NCBI GenBank assembly: GCA_964617875.1
Contig: CAZUAI010000108.1
Coordinates: 1-16,800 of the forward strand
Reading direction: 5' to 3'
Length of the DNA stretch: 16,800 bases
DNA from: CAZMVY01 sp964617875
GTDB lineage: Bacteria; Planctomycetota; Phycisphaerae; UBA1845; PWPN01
Translations under genes and position numbers: made by a program
Part shown: piece after piece, positions 7,371 to 15,186 of the stretch
How positions within the stretch are numbered: the stretch's first letter is position 1
Layout: the number at the start of each line of letters is the position of its first letter
Notes under the pieces: model-generated
Databases searched by the model: none
What the model was told of the DNA's origin: nothing
The model's input: only the letters and a program-made list of their open reading frames with translations

Positions 7371-8180
7371 CTAGGTGAGCCGGTGTCGTGCGGCGGCCGC
7401 CGCCGGTGTCGCTCCGTCGCGCACCACGTCGCACAGGGCCGCCTGAAACCCGTGCGGGTCAGGCACCTGGATCGCGTTGCGCCCGAAGACGACGCCCCCC
7501 GCGCCCGCCGCCACCTCCGCCGCCGCCAGTTCCAGCGCGGCCAGCGGAGTCGGCAGCTTCTCCGCGCCCAGCCCCAGCACCGGGACCGGGCACGTGCCCG
7601 TGACGGCCTTGAAATCGCACGTGTGGAACGTCTTGATCGCGTCCGCGCCGAGTTCCGCGACGATCCGGCTGCCGATCCGCACGCTTTCGTGCAGTTGCGC
7701 CGGCGTCATATCCAGGTGGCCGGTCGGGAAGTACTCGCCAATCACCGGAATGCCGAGCGCGTGACAGCGGTTCGTCAGCCGGGAGAAGACCTCGACGTTG
7801 GCCGCATCCCGCGGCTCGTCGCCGGTCTGGAGCGTCAGCGAGACCAGCGCGATGTCCATGCCCTCGCGCAGGGCGTCCTCCACCTCGCAGCAGAACACGC
7901 TCGGGGCGGCCCGGTAGTTCCAGTGGAAGCAGTAGACCGAGTTCCAGTTGAGCCGCACGACGGCCAGGGGACGGCGGCGGCCGGCGAAGATCCCGCCGCA
8001 GTGCCGCAGCATTCCCGGGGCCAGCAGCACGCCGTCCACGACGGGGTTGATCTTCCGGGCCGTGGCGGGCAGGTCCTCCATCGCCGGGATCGGGCCGTCA
8101 AACATGCCGTGGTCGATCGCGATGATCACGGCCCGGTCGTCGCCGAAAAGCCGTTTCAGGCGGAGTTCTCTTGCGTCCAT
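7371..8180 (-). CDS. DhnA/DeoC-type class I aldolase (fructose-bisphosphate aldolase-like)
   Basis: The 269-residue protein fits the compact archaeal-type class I aldolase family (FbaB, LsrF, AroA'), (beta/alpha)8 enzymes that cleave phosphorylated sugars through a Schiff base. Asp23-His24-Gly25 (AIDHGMFDGP) matches the family's first-strand D-H-G. Tyr150 (GEYFPTG) aligns with the proton-donor Tyr, and Lys183 in GADAIKTFH is the expected Schiff-base lysine. The glycine-rich GAGGVVFGRN (226-235) is the usual phosphate-binding segment. It is the first gene of the minus-strand operon and lies 110 bases from the divergent sulfatase start. The true substrate could be fructose 1,6-bisphosphate or another phosphorylated ketose. 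Its place beside a sulfatase, a URO-D-like protein and a hydrolase favours a dedicated catabolic aldolase over a glycolytic one. Confidence 0.85.
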   Translation of the reverse strand: MDARELRLKRLFGDDRAVIIAIDHGMFDGPIPAMEDLPATARKINPVVDGVLLAPGMLRHCGGIFAGRRRPLAVVRLNWNSVYCFHWNYRAAPSVFCCEVEDALREGMDIALVSLTLQTGDEPRDAANVEVFSRLTNRCHALGIPVIGEYFPTGHLDMTPAQLHESVRIGSRIVAELGADAIKTFHTCDFKAVTGTCPVPVLGLGAEKLPTPLAALELAAAEVAAGAGGVVFGRNAIQVPDPHGFQAALCDVVRDGATPAAAAARHRLT

Positions 8181-8290
8181 AGTCGGGGTAGTCTAGTCTT
8201 TCCGGCGTCGGCGTGCCACTTGCGCGGAAAAGCGGCCCTACGTTCCCGAGAGACGGCCCCGCCGCCCACGGGAAAGAAAGGTGGTCCGGA

Positions 8291-10006
8291 ATGACAAGCG
8301 TCGCAATCCTTCTCGTCGCCCTGAGCCTCCCTGTCGCGACGGCGGAGACGGTCCCGGCCGCGCCCCGGCCGAACATCGTCATCATCATGAGCGATGACAT
8401 GGGCTTTTCGGATCTCGGCTGCTACGGCGGCGAGATCCAGACGCCCACGCTGGATCGGCTCGCGGCGGGCGGCCTGCGGTTTTCGCAGTTCTACAACATG
8501 GCCCGCTGCTGCCCGACGCGGGCGGCGCTGCTCACCGGCCTGCACCCGCACCAGGCGGGCATGGGGCACATGACCGGCTCGCCGAAGGACCGCCCCGAGC
8601 CGTGGCAGGGCGACCTCAGCCGCCGCGCCGTCACCATCGCGGAGGTCCTGCGCCCGGCCGGCTACGCGACGTACATGTGCGGCAAGTGGCACGTCACCAA
8701 CCGCGAGCGGACCGGCGACAAGCCGGACAACTGGCCCCGGCTGCGGGGCTTTCAGCGGTTCTACGGCACGATTACGGGCGGCGGGAGCTTCTACGACCCG
8801 ACCACGCTGACCCGCGACGACACCATGATCACGCCGGAGAACGACCCGGAGTATCGCCCGGAGCGGTTCTACTACACCGACGCGATCAGCGATAACGCCG
8901 TCCGGTTCCTCGCCGATCACGCGGCCGGAAAGGGGCGGCAGCCATTCTTCCTGTACGTCGCGTACACAGCGGCGCACTGGCCGATGCAGGCCCCTGAGGA
9001 AGCGATCGCAAAGTACCGCGGCCGATACGACCAGGGCTACGAGCCGATCCGCCAGGCCCGGTTCGAGCGGCTCCGGCGGAGCGGCCTGATCCATCCGGCA
9101 TGGACGCTTCCGCCCCAGGCCGGCGACTGGGACCGGACCGAACACAAGGCGTGGGAGGCCCGTTGCATGGAGGTCTACGCGGCGATGATCGACCGCATGG
9201 ACGAAGGCATCGGCCGGATCGTCGCCGAGCTGGAGAGGCAGAAGTGCCTCGATGATACGCTCATCCTCTACCTGCAGGACAACGGCGCCTGCGCCGAGCC
9301 GCTCGGCCGCGAGGACAAGCCGGAGTGGCACCTGAAGAACCTGCGGCCGATGGGCCGCGACGAACTGCAGCCGAAGATCTGGCCGCCGATGCAGACGCGC
9401 GACGGCCGGGCCGTCCTCGGCGGCCCCGGCGTCATGCCCGGCGGTCCGGACACGTACATCGCCTACGGGCGATCCTGGGCCAATGTCTCGAACACGCCGT
9501 TCCGCGAGTACAAGCACTGGGTCCACGAGGGCGGCATCGCCACGCCGCTGATCGCCCACTGGCCGAAGGGGATCCGCCGTCGCGGCGCGATCGAGCACCA
9601 GCCCGGCCAGGTCATCGACCTGATGGCGACGTGCGTGGAACTCGCCGGCGCAACCTATCCGACCGAGCATGAGGGGAACCGGATCCGTCCGCTGGAGGGC
9701 ACGAGTCTGGTGCCCGTCTTTGCGGGCGGCGCCATCCGCCGCGAGGCGCTCTACTGGGAACACGAAGGCAACCGCGCGATCCGCATCGGCAAGTGGAAGC
9801 TCGTGGCGAAGGGCCCGGCGGGGCCGTGGGAGCTGTACGACATGGACGACGACCGCACGGAGACGCGCGACCTGGCCGCCGGACACCCGGAGCGGGTGGC
9901 CGACATGGCCGCGAAGTGGGAGGCCTGGGCCCGCCGTGCCGGTGCGATCCCGTGGATCTGGAAGCCGCCCTACAACCGATCCGGCGCGAGCCGGAAGGCG
10001 GACTGA
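8291..10006 (+). CDS. Secreted sulfatase (arylsulfatase family, formylglycine type)
   Basis: The product is 571 residues from the ATG at 8291. I chose this start because it is preceded by AGGTGG (8279-8284) and opens with a signal peptide (MTSVAILLVALSLPVATAET). A longer version from 8213 would add 26 hydrophilic residues in front of it. The mature protein begins with NIVIIMSDDMGFSD (metal ligands Asp35, Asp36). The C-x-P-x-R sulfatase signature is C-C-P-T-R at 73-77, with Cys73 the residue to be converted to formylglycine. Further S1-family active-site elements are GKWH (131-134), Asp330-Asn331 and K-H at 408-409. It would remove sulfate from an organic sulfate ester outside the cytoplasm, in the periplasm or beyond. 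No maturase (FGE or anSME) lies in the window. It diverges from the aldolase operon, which suggests a shared pathway for a sulfated substrate. Confidence 0.93.
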   Translation: MTSVAILLVALSLPVATAETVPAAPRPNIVIIMSDDMGFSDLGCYGGEIQTPTLDRLAAGGLRFSQFYNMARCCPTRAALLTGLHPHQAGMGHMTGSPKDRPEPWQGDLSRRAVTIAEVLRPAGYATYMCGKWHVTNRERTGDKPDNWPRLRGFQRFYGTITGGGSFYDPTTLTRDDTMITPENDPEYRPERFYYTDAISDNAVRFLADHAAGKGRQPFFLYVAYTAAHWPMQAPEEAIAKYRGRYDQGYEPIRQARFERLRRSGLIHPAWTLPPQAGDWDRTEHKAWEARCMEVYAAMIDRMDEGIGRIVAELERQKCLDDTLILYLQDNGACAEPLGREDKPEWHLKNLRPMGRDELQPKIWPPMQTRDGRAVLGGPGVMPGGPDTYIAYGRSWANVSNTPFREYKHWVHEGGIATPLIAHWPKGIRRRGAIEHQPGQVIDLMATCVELAGATYPTEHEGNRIRPLEGTSLVPVFAGGAIRREALYWEHEGNRAIRIGKWKLVAKGPAGPWELYDMDDDRTETRDLAAGHPERVADMAAKWEAWARRAGAIPWIWKPPYNRSGASRKAD

Positions 10007-10149
10007 TCCGCGCCATCCGCCCGCTCATACCGATTGTGTCGAGACCACGATCGTGAGCTGCCCGGCCGCCTGTCCCCTTCGCGACCCGGACCGCGCGGCC
10101 TGCCATCCCGCGGCGGATCCTGCCCGCTCGCGCAGGCGGCGTGCATGGC

Positions 10150-11079
10150 CTATCGGGGCAGGCGTCCCTGCTGGCGCTGCCATGCGATCGCGCGGGGAAG
10201 GCCGGCGCTCAGCGGCGTCTGGGGCTCGTAACCGAGCAGCTGGCGGGCCTTGGTGATGTCGGCGACGTAGCGGGTGATCTCGCCGGGGCGGGCGGGCTCG
10301 TACGTGACGCGCGGCTCCCTGCCGACGGCCAGCGCGGTGATGTTCACCAGGTCCATCAGGGTGCTGCCCTGGCCGAAGGCGAGGTTGATCGTCTGGTTCC
10401 TCACCTTGCCGGACAACAGGGCATCGATGCCGCGGACGATTCCGTCGATGCAATCGTCGACGAACGTGAAGTCGAGGACCTTCTGCTTGCCGTAGACGGT
10501 GATCGGCTCGCCCCCGGCGATCTTGCGGATGAAGAGCGGGATGACGCGCTCGAGCCGCTCGATGTCGTCGTCGTAGCGGCCGTAGACGTTGCTGAAGCGG
10601 AACACGAGGTACGGCAGGTCGTAGCACTCGCCGTAGGAGTAGACGAGGGCCTCGCCGGCGATCTTGCTGGCGGAGTAGGGGCTCTCGGCGACGACGAAGT
10701 CGGCGGCGGCCTCCTCGGTGACGTGGCGGTGGATGTCGCCGTAGACCTCGCGCGAGCTGCCGAAGACGAACGGCACCTTGTTGCGGCGGCAGTAGTCGAG
10801 GACGACGAAGCACATGCGGATGTTCTCCATCGCCCGGTCGGGGTGCTCGACGAGTTCGAAGACCTTCGCGTGGGCGGCGAGGTGGACGCAGACGTCGAAC
10901 GGCCCGGGCGGGAGGTCGCCCGGCTCGGCCCGGCAGAGGTCGAGGTTTTTCGTTTCGAACGCCTCCGTCCACGTGTTCTTCCGGCGATCGACGCCGACGA
11001 CGCTGTCGCCGCGGGCCTGCAGGGCCAGGGCGAGGTTCGTTCCGATCTGCCCGCTGGATCCGGTGATGAGTGCTCTCAT
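10150..11079 (-). CDS. NAD-dependent epimerase/dehydratase (extended SDR)
   Basis: The 309-residue protein is an extended short-chain dehydrogenase of the sugar-nucleotide epimerase/dehydratase type (GalE/RmlB-like). The N-terminal G-x-x-G-x-x-G is GSSGQIG (7-13). HLAAHAKV follows at 67-74, catalytic serines are in GSSREVYGD (107-115), and the active-site pair is Tyr135 and Lys139 in SPYSASK. RFSNVYGRY (161-169) is the usual substrate-side element. It would act in the cytoplasm on a nucleotide-activated or similar sugar; the exact substrate cannot be read from the sequence. It follows the aldo/keto reductase gene at 66 bases, a spacing that holds inverted repeats and a possible promoter. There is no Shine-Dalgarno sequence before its ATG. 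It converges on the sulfatase gene, 143 bases away. Confidence 0.9.
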   Translation of the reverse strand: MRALITGSSGQIGTNLALALQARGDSVVGVDRRKNTWTEAFETKNLDLCRAEPGDLPPGPFDVCVHLAAHAKVFELVEHPDRAMENIRMCFVVLDYCRRNKVPFVFGSSREVYGDIHRHVTEEAAADFVVAESPYSASKIAGEALVYSYGECYDLPYLVFRFSNVYGRYDDDIERLERVIPLFIRKIAGGEPITVYGKQKVLDFTFVDDCIDGIVRGIDALLSGKVRNQTINLAFGQGSTLMDLVNITALAVGREPRVTYEPARPGEITRYVADITKARQLLGYEPQTPLSAGLPRAIAWQRQQGRLPR

Positions 11080-11087
11080 GGGCGGGA

Positions 11088-11116
11088 ATGATAGCGGAGC
11101 GCACGCGATTCGTCAC
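11088..11116 (-). promoter_or_regulatory. Possible promoter of the epimerase gene
   Basis: On the minus strand GTGACG (11116-11111, 4 of 6 to the -35 consensus) and TATCAT (11093-11088, 5 of 6 to the -10) are separated by exactly 17 bases. Initiation would fall only about two bases before the ATG at 11079, giving a leaderless or nearly leaderless mRNA. That fits the missing Shine-Dalgarno sequence, but the match could be chance. Confidence 0.25.
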
Positions 11117-11121
11117 GTGCT

Positions 11122-11137
11122 CCGCCGTCTGCGGCGG
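11122..11137 (-). terminator. Short GC hairpin after the aldo/keto reductase gene
   Basis: CCGCCG and CGGCGG pair around a four-base loop, nine bases beyond the reductase stop codon in the direction of transcription. A second inverted pair, GCGGAGC (11094-11100) and GCTCCGC (11119-11125), overlaps it as an alternative fold. No T-run is present, so this is a weak candidate for a terminator or attenuator. Confidence 0.25.
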
Positions 11138-11145
11138 CGACGTTT

Positions 11146-12111
11146 CTATCCGGCCGGCGCGCCCGGAATGCACTCCTTCGGGATCGGCCCCAGGTCGGCC
11201 GCCGCGCAGTTGTCGCGAACCTGCTCCGCCGTCTTCGCGCCGGGGATGGCCGTGTGGCACGCCGGGTGCGACAGGCAGAAGCGCAGGCTGACCTGCGCCC
11301 TGGTCTGATCGGGGAACCGGTCGTACAGCGGCTGCAGCCGGCCCATCGCATCCAGGTACCGCGCCAGCTTCTCCGGCGTGAGGTTGAAGCGCCGGTGGTC
11401 GTCCTCGCCGAAGCGGCTGTCCCGCGCGAACTTGCCGGAGAGCAGTCCGAAGAGAATCGGGCTGCGGACGATGACGCCGATGCCGTGCTGTTGCGCCCTG
11501 GGGAAAAGCACCTTCTCCGCCTCGCGCTCGAGGAGGTTGTAGCGGACCTGGATGCAGTCGATGAGGCCGTGGTGGACGTCGAGGAAGCGGGCCTGGTCGG
11601 TCTCGCGGAAGGACTCGACGCTCCAGCCGGCGTGGCGGATCTTGCCCTGCCGCTTGAGCTGATCGAGGGCCTGCCAGGGGTCGTCGCGTTCGAGGTTCTG
11701 CGTGTCGGGACTGTGGAGTTGCAGGATGTCGAGCGCCTCGACGCCGAGGCGGCGAAGGCTCTTCTCCGCGGCCTCGACGAGATAGTCCCTGTCGTAGTTT
11801 TTGCGAAACGCCCCGTAGCCCTTGTCGTCCTGCCGGCCGGCGTGGTAGAAGTCGTTGCCGGCCTTGGTGGCGACGACGACGCCCTGCCCGCCGCGTTCGC
11901 GGAGCACGCCGGCAATCAGTTCCTCCGAGTGACCGAAGCCGTAGACGTCGGCGGTGTCGATCAGCGTGACGCCGCAGTCGAGGGCCTCGTGCAGCGCCCG
12001 CCGCGAGACGTCGTCGTCCGTCGGGCCCCAGTTCCTGCCGCCGATCGCCCACGACCCGAACCCGATCGTGGACACCATCGGCCCGCGCGATCCCAGCCGT
12101 GCATAGTTCAT
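11146..12111 (-). CDS. Aldo/keto reductase
   Basis: The 321-residue product is an NAD(P)H-dependent aldo/keto reductase, a cytoplasmic (beta/alpha)8 enzyme that reduces aldehydes and ketones. The catalytic tetrad is visible: Asp52 and Tyr57 in the signature DTADVYGFGHSEE, Lys83 in VVVATKAG, and His133 in LQLHSPD. Length and motif order are normal for the AKR superfamily, nearest to the bacterial MocA/YajO-like predicted oxidoreductases. The gene follows mlaD at 69 bases on the same strand. A short inverted repeat (GATCGG/CCGATC, 12148-12162) lies in that gap. Whether it is co-transcribed with the mla genes is uncertain, and the substrate is unknown. Confidence 0.92.
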   Translation of the reverse strand: MNYARLGSRGPMVSTIGFGSWAIGGRNWGPTDDDVSRRALHEALDCGVTLIDTADVYGFGHSEELIAGVLRERGGQGVVVATKAGNDFYHAGRQDDKGYGAFRKNYDRDYLVEAAEKSLRRLGVEALDILQLHSPDTQNLERDDPWQALDQLKRQGKIRHAGWSVESFRETDQARFLDVHHGLIDCIQVRYNLLEREAEKVLFPRAQQHGIGVIVRSPILFGLLSGKFARDSRFGEDDHRRFNLTPEKLARYLDAMGRLQPLYDRFPDQTRAQVSLRFCLSHPACHTAIPGAKTAEQVRDNCAAADLGPIPKECIPGAPAG

Positions 12112-12180
12112 CGCATGATCCGCCGTCCGCGTTCCCGCCGCCGAAGCGATCGGGCGCCGATCCGTCTCACCCGTCCGACC

Positions 12181-13248
12181 TCATCCCCTGCTGAAAAGCC
12201 CCTTGTCCTGCAGCTTCTTGACAAGCGTGTTCAATTCCTCGATCGTGGCGCGGAGCCGCTGGGTGGTCAGGAGCAGCTCGTCGTAGAGCTTCGGATCGCG
12301 GAGCAGCATGCCGAGCGTCCCCTGTCCCTCGGCCATGTCGCGCGTGGCCTTCTCCATGTTGTCGAACACGGCGGCGAGCCTGTCGGAATTGTCGGCGAGC
12401 TTCTGGCCGACGGTGCGGATCTCGTCGCGGGTGACGTCGAGCGTTTTCTCGAGCTTGTCGCCGACGGCTTCGCCGCGTGACGCGAACGCGCGGATGTCCC
12501 GCGCGGCGATCTTCAGCTCGTCGCTGACGTCCTTGAAGTTCGCCACCGCGACCTTGATGTTGCTCTGCACGGCGGGATCGCCGAGGACGGTGTCGAAGTG
12601 CGTGAGCACGCGGTACAGCCGCTCGACGGCCGTGTAGAGATTCGGCAGGACCTGCCGTCCGGCGGGCTGCGTCGTCTCAACCTGGCGGATGGAGCGGACC
12701 TGCAGGATCATGTGCAGATCGTTGGCGACGGGCGTCAGCTCCTTCGCCAGCTCGCCGATCTGCCGGGTGGCCGTCTCGAGCGTGGCCACGACACGTTCGG
12801 GAATGATCGAATCGAGCGGGCTGCCGACCTCGCCGGGGATCATCGCATTGCCGTCCTTGGGCAGGAAGCCCTGGTTGGCCGGCGTGGGCACCTCGATGAG
12901 GATGTCGGACCGGCCGAAGCCGATGGCGGCGGGCCGGACGCGGGCCGTCGAGCCCTTGGGAATCACGTACTGGCTGTCGATCTGGGCGACGACGTAGGTG
13001 CCTTCCTCGGGGTGACCGACGCTCTTGAACCGCATGGTCTTGACGCGGCCGACCTCGATGCCCCGCATGCGGACCGCCGTGCCCTCCTGAACGTCGCTGA
13101 GGCGGGTGAACGAGATGAGCACCTCGTATCGCCGGCCGCCGAGCAGCCACTCGGGCGCCTCGCCGAAGGCGACGACCATCGCCCCGAGGGCCACGATCCC
13201 CGCAAGCATGAACACCCCGACCATCAGGTCCTGCCGCCGTTCCGTCAT
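12181..13248 (-). CDS. mlaD: MCE-domain protein, MlaD-like substrate-binding subunit of a lipid ABC transporter
   Basis: The product is 355 residues from the ATG at 13248. One N-terminal membrane helix (about 8-28) anchors it in the inner membrane with the rest in the periplasm. The MCE domain follows at about 38-120 and includes FTRLSDVQEGTAVRMRGIEV and the GxRVRP-like stretch ARVRPAAIGFG. MlaD-type proteins form a hexameric ring that passes phospholipids between the MlaFE transporter and periplasmic partners. This one is about twice the length of E. coli MlaD. The extra C-terminal half (about 140-355) is helical, charged and coiled-coil-like, and ends in a segment with GTLGMLLRDPKLYDELL. 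The start is fixed by coupling: its ATG overlaps the mlaF stop codon as ATGA. Long C-terminal tails are common in MCE proteins outside the gammaproteobacteria. Confidence 0.9.
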   Translation of the reverse strand: MTERRQDLMVGVFMLAGIVALGAMVVAFGEAPEWLLGGRRYEVLISFTRLSDVQEGTAVRMRGIEVGRVKTMRFKSVGHPEEGTYVVAQIDSQYVIPKGSTARVRPAAIGFGRSDILIEVPTPANQGFLPKDGNAMIPGEVGSPLDSIIPERVVATLETATRQIGELAKELTPVANDLHMILQVRSIRQVETTQPAGRQVLPNLYTAVERLYRVLTHFDTVLGDPAVQSNIKVAVANFKDVSDELKIAARDIRAFASRGEAVGDKLEKTLDVTRDEIRTVGQKLADNSDRLAAVFDNMEKATRDMAEGQGTLGMLLRDPKLYDELLLTTQRLRATIEELNTLVKKLQDKGLFSRG

Positions 13249-14081
13249 TTCGGTGACTCCGCACGAAGCCTCGCCAGATCGTCCTCGTCCGCCCGGCCCT
13301 CGATGAACCGCCGGACACGCTCGTCGCTGCTGGCGCGGATCTGCTCGGGCGAGCCGTCCGCGATGAACTTGCCGCGAAAGAGCATGACGATGCGATCCGC
13401 GATCTTGTATGCGCTGGCCATGTCGTGCGTGACGACGATGCTCGTCACGCCCAGCTCGCGCTGCAGCTTGAGGATCAGTTCGTTGATCACGTCGGCCCGG
13501 ATCGGATCGAGTCCGGTCGTGGGCTCGTCGTAGAGGATGACCTCCGGGTCGAGGGCGATCGCGCGGGCCAGGCCGACCCGCTTTCGCTGGCCGCCGGAGA
13601 GCTGCGCCGGTTTCTTGTGGGCGAACTCCTCGAGGCCGACCATCCGCAGCTTGTCGAGGGCCAGCCGGCGCACCGCGTCGGCCGGGAGCGAGCGGTGCTC
13701 GAGGATGGGGAACTCGACGTTCTCGACCGCGGTCATGGAATCGAAGAGCGCCGCGCCCTGGAAGAGAAAGCCGAAGCGTCTTCGGACCGGCACCCAGTCC
13801 CTGGCGCTGAGGCGATCGACCCGCCGTCCGTCCACGTGAACCTCGCCGGCGTCGGGCCGCAGCAGGCCGACGATGTGCTTGAGCAGGACGCTCTTGCCCG
13901 TGCCGGACTCGCCGATGATGACCGTCGTCTCGCCGCGCCGGAGCTTGAGCGAGACGCCGTCGAGCACGACCTGCCGGCCGAAGCGCTTGGCCACGCCGCA
14001 CAGCTCAATGATGGGCCGGGCGTCGGCGGCCGTGAGCGCCGACATCGCCGTCTCCGCGGGCTGGCCCGTTCGTTCGCTCAC
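13245..14081 (-). CDS. mlaF: ABC transporter ATPase, MlaF-like
   Basis: This 278-residue cytoplasmic ATPase powers the lipid transporter formed with MlaE. Walker A is GESGTGKS (57-64), the Q-loop is FLFQGAALFDSMT (106-118, Gln108) with the F-Q-x-x-A-L-F-D-S-M-T form typical of MlaF, the signature is LSGGQRKRVGLARA (161-174), Walker B is VILYDEP (181-187), and the switch His is His219 (VVTHD). The predicted start is a GTG at 14081, preceded by GAGGA that overlaps the mlaE stop codon. An ATG at codon 13 is a possible alternative. It begins seven bases after mlaE and overlaps mlaD by four bases, so the three genes are clearly one operon. Confidence 0.94.
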   Translation of the reverse strand: MSERTGQPAETAMSALTAADARPIIELCGVAKRFGRQVVLDGVSLKLRRGETTVIIGESGTGKSVLLKHIVGLLRPDAGEVHVDGRRVDRLSARDWVPVRRRFGFLFQGAALFDSMTAVENVEFPILEHRSLPADAVRRLALDKLRMVGLEEFAHKKPAQLSGGQRKRVGLARAIALDPEVILYDEPTTGLDPIRADVINELILKLQRELGVTSIVVTHDMASAYKIADRIVMLFRGKFIADGSPEQIRASSDERVRRFIEGRADEDDLARLRAESPK

Positions 14082-14088
14082 GCCGTCC

Positions 14089-14907
14089 TCACAGCAGCGA
14101 CCGGAACCCGAAGATCGCGTCGTACACGCCCTTGAGCCCGAGGCCCAGGAAGAAGTCGAGCACGAGGATCACGATGAAGCCGATGACGAAGCCCTCGGTG
14201 CAGGCGCGCGCGACCCCCTCGGCGCCGAACCGGCACGTGAACCCCTTGTAGCACGAGATCAGCCCGATCGCCCCGCCGAACGCGAGGCTCTTGATCGAAC
14301 CGTAGAACAGGTCCCATTTCCCGATCGCTTCGGCCGAGTAGAAGATGTACGGCTCCGACGGGACGTTGAACACCTGCGTCGTGACGACCCAGCCGCCGAT
14401 CGCGCCCATCAGGTCGCAGTAGAACGTCAGGATCGGCGTCAGCAGCAGGCACGCCAGGAACCGCGGCACGACGAGGTAGCGGATCGGGTCGGCGCCCATC
14501 GCGCGGAGGGCGTCGATCTGCTCGGTGACGTTCATCGTGCCCAGCTCGGCCGTCAGGGCCCCGCCGACGCGCCCGGCCAGCATCACGCCCGCCAGCACCG
14601 GCCCCAGCTCGCGGATGACCGACAGGTTCACCAGCACGCCCATGCGGTTTTCGAGGCCGACGTTCGCGAGCTGGTCCATCGCCTGTACGGCAAGCACGAG
14701 CCCGACGAACGTCCCCGTGATGACGATCACCGGAACGCTTCGCGTGCCGATCTCGAAGAACTGCGGCATGAGCAGACGGAGGTTTCGCCACCGCGTCACG
14801 CCGACGGGCAACCAGCCGAGCATCCGCCCGGCGAATCGCCAGAAGTCGCCGAAGGCCTCGATGTACTCGACGCCGCTCCGGCCCAGATTCGCGACCCAAC
14901 CGACCAT
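14089..14907 (-). CDS. mlaE: ABC transporter permease, MlaE-like
   Basis: The 272-residue inner-membrane protein is the permease of an MCE-type phospholipid transporter. It carries the MlaE family core from about residue 99 to 149 (RELGPVLAGVMLAGRVGGAL, then TAELGTMNVTEQIDALRAMG and ADPIRYLVVPR), flanked by hydrophobic segments at about 57-77, 150-178 and 235-260. An amphipathic N-terminal segment (about 1-50) is usual for the family. The ATG at 14907 gives the normal family length; the frame stays open far upstream, but that extension is antisense to the next gene. It is the first gene of the mlaE-mlaF-mlaD operon, and a promoter and a leader hairpin lie just upstream. No mlaB or mlaC homologue is in the window. 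Confidence 0.93.
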   Translation of the reverse strand: MVGWVANLGRSGVEYIEAFGDFWRFAGRMLGWLPVGVTRWRNLRLLMPQFFEIGTRSVPVIVITGTFVGLVLAVQAMDQLANVGLENRMGVLVNLSVIRELGPVLAGVMLAGRVGGALTAELGTMNVTEQIDALRAMGADPIRYLVVPRFLACLLLTPILTFYCDLMGAIGGWVVTTQVFNVPSEPYIFYSAEAIGKWDLFYGSIKSLAFGGAIGLISCYKGFTCRFGAEGVARACTEGFVIGFIVILVLDFFLGLGLKGVYDAIFGFRSLL

Positions 14908-14944
14908 CTCTCGGTTTCCCGCTCTTTCGACCGTTCGCTGTCCC

Positions 14945-14963
14945 GCGTTGCCGTGGGCAACGC
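14945..14963 (-). promoter_or_regulatory. Hairpin in the leader of the mla operon
   Basis: GCGTTGCC and GGCAACGC form a perfect 8-bp stem with a three-base loop. It would sit about eight bases after the predicted transcription start and 37 bases before the mlaE ATG. A stem this close to the 5' end could protect the mRNA, or act as a binding site for a regulator on DNA or RNA. No T-run follows, so it is not a terminator. Confidence 0.45.
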
Positions 14964-14977
14964 CGGTGCGGACATTT

Positions 14978-15006
14978 CTTTTATCGCCCTGCCCCCGCCC
15001 TGTCAA
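14978..15006 (-). promoter_or_regulatory. Sigma-70-like promoter of the mla operon
   Basis: On the minus strand a perfect TTGACA (15006-15001) and TAAAAG (14983-14978, 4 of 6 to TATAAT) are separated by exactly 17 bases. Transcription would begin near 14971 and run into mlaE after a leader of about 64 bases. This is the best promoter match in the window and lies in the divergent space between mlaE and the FAD oxidoreductase gene. Confidence 0.6.
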
Positions 15007-15111
15007 TTCTGTTACCCATTGCCAGGTCAAAGGTTGCGGGCTTGCGGCGCGGGTCGCGGCCTCGAAACTCCTCCCGTTTCCCCTGAGATTGCGGCATGCT
15101 TCGGCAGCAGG

Positions 15112-15140
15112 GCGACTTCGGTGCGGCCCACCGGTACAAT
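15112..15140 (+). promoter_or_regulatory. Possible promoter of the FAD oxidoreductase gene
   Basis: TACAAT (15135-15140) matches the -10 consensus at 5 of 6 bases. The -35 region at 17-base spacing (GCGACT, 15112-15117) matches at only 3 of 6. Transcription would begin near 15147, leaving a 40-base leader. A weak -35 may mean that an activator or another sigma factor is used. Confidence 0.35.
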
Positions 15141-15186
15141 ATCGGCTCGGCCGCCTGGCGTTCAGGCATGTGAATGTTGGAATACC

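Noticed and set aside
5192..7378. A 728-codon plus-strand open frame across the amidohydrolase and URO-D genes
   Set aside because: Low-complexity Val, Arg, Asp and Glu composition, and it runs across two recognisable genes on the other strand without any motif.
8181..8290. A promoter in the aldolase-sulfatase divergent region
   Set aside because: No -35 and -10 pair with acceptable spacing is visible on either strand; only the sulfatase ribosome-binding site is clear.
8156..9886. A 576-codon minus-strand frame antisense to the sulfatase
   Set aside because: No family features, while the plus strand encodes a complete sulfatase with signal peptide and active site.
10007..10149. The CACGATCGTG palindrome (10046-10055) as an operator or terminator
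   Set aside because: It has no loop, lies between convergent gene ends, and nothing else around it supports a function.
10025..12480. Long frames out of phase with or antisense to the epimerase, aldo/keto reductase and mlaD genes
   Set aside because: They are repetitive Arg/Pro-rich or Val/Asp/Glu-rich shadows and cross the boundaries of well-supported genes.
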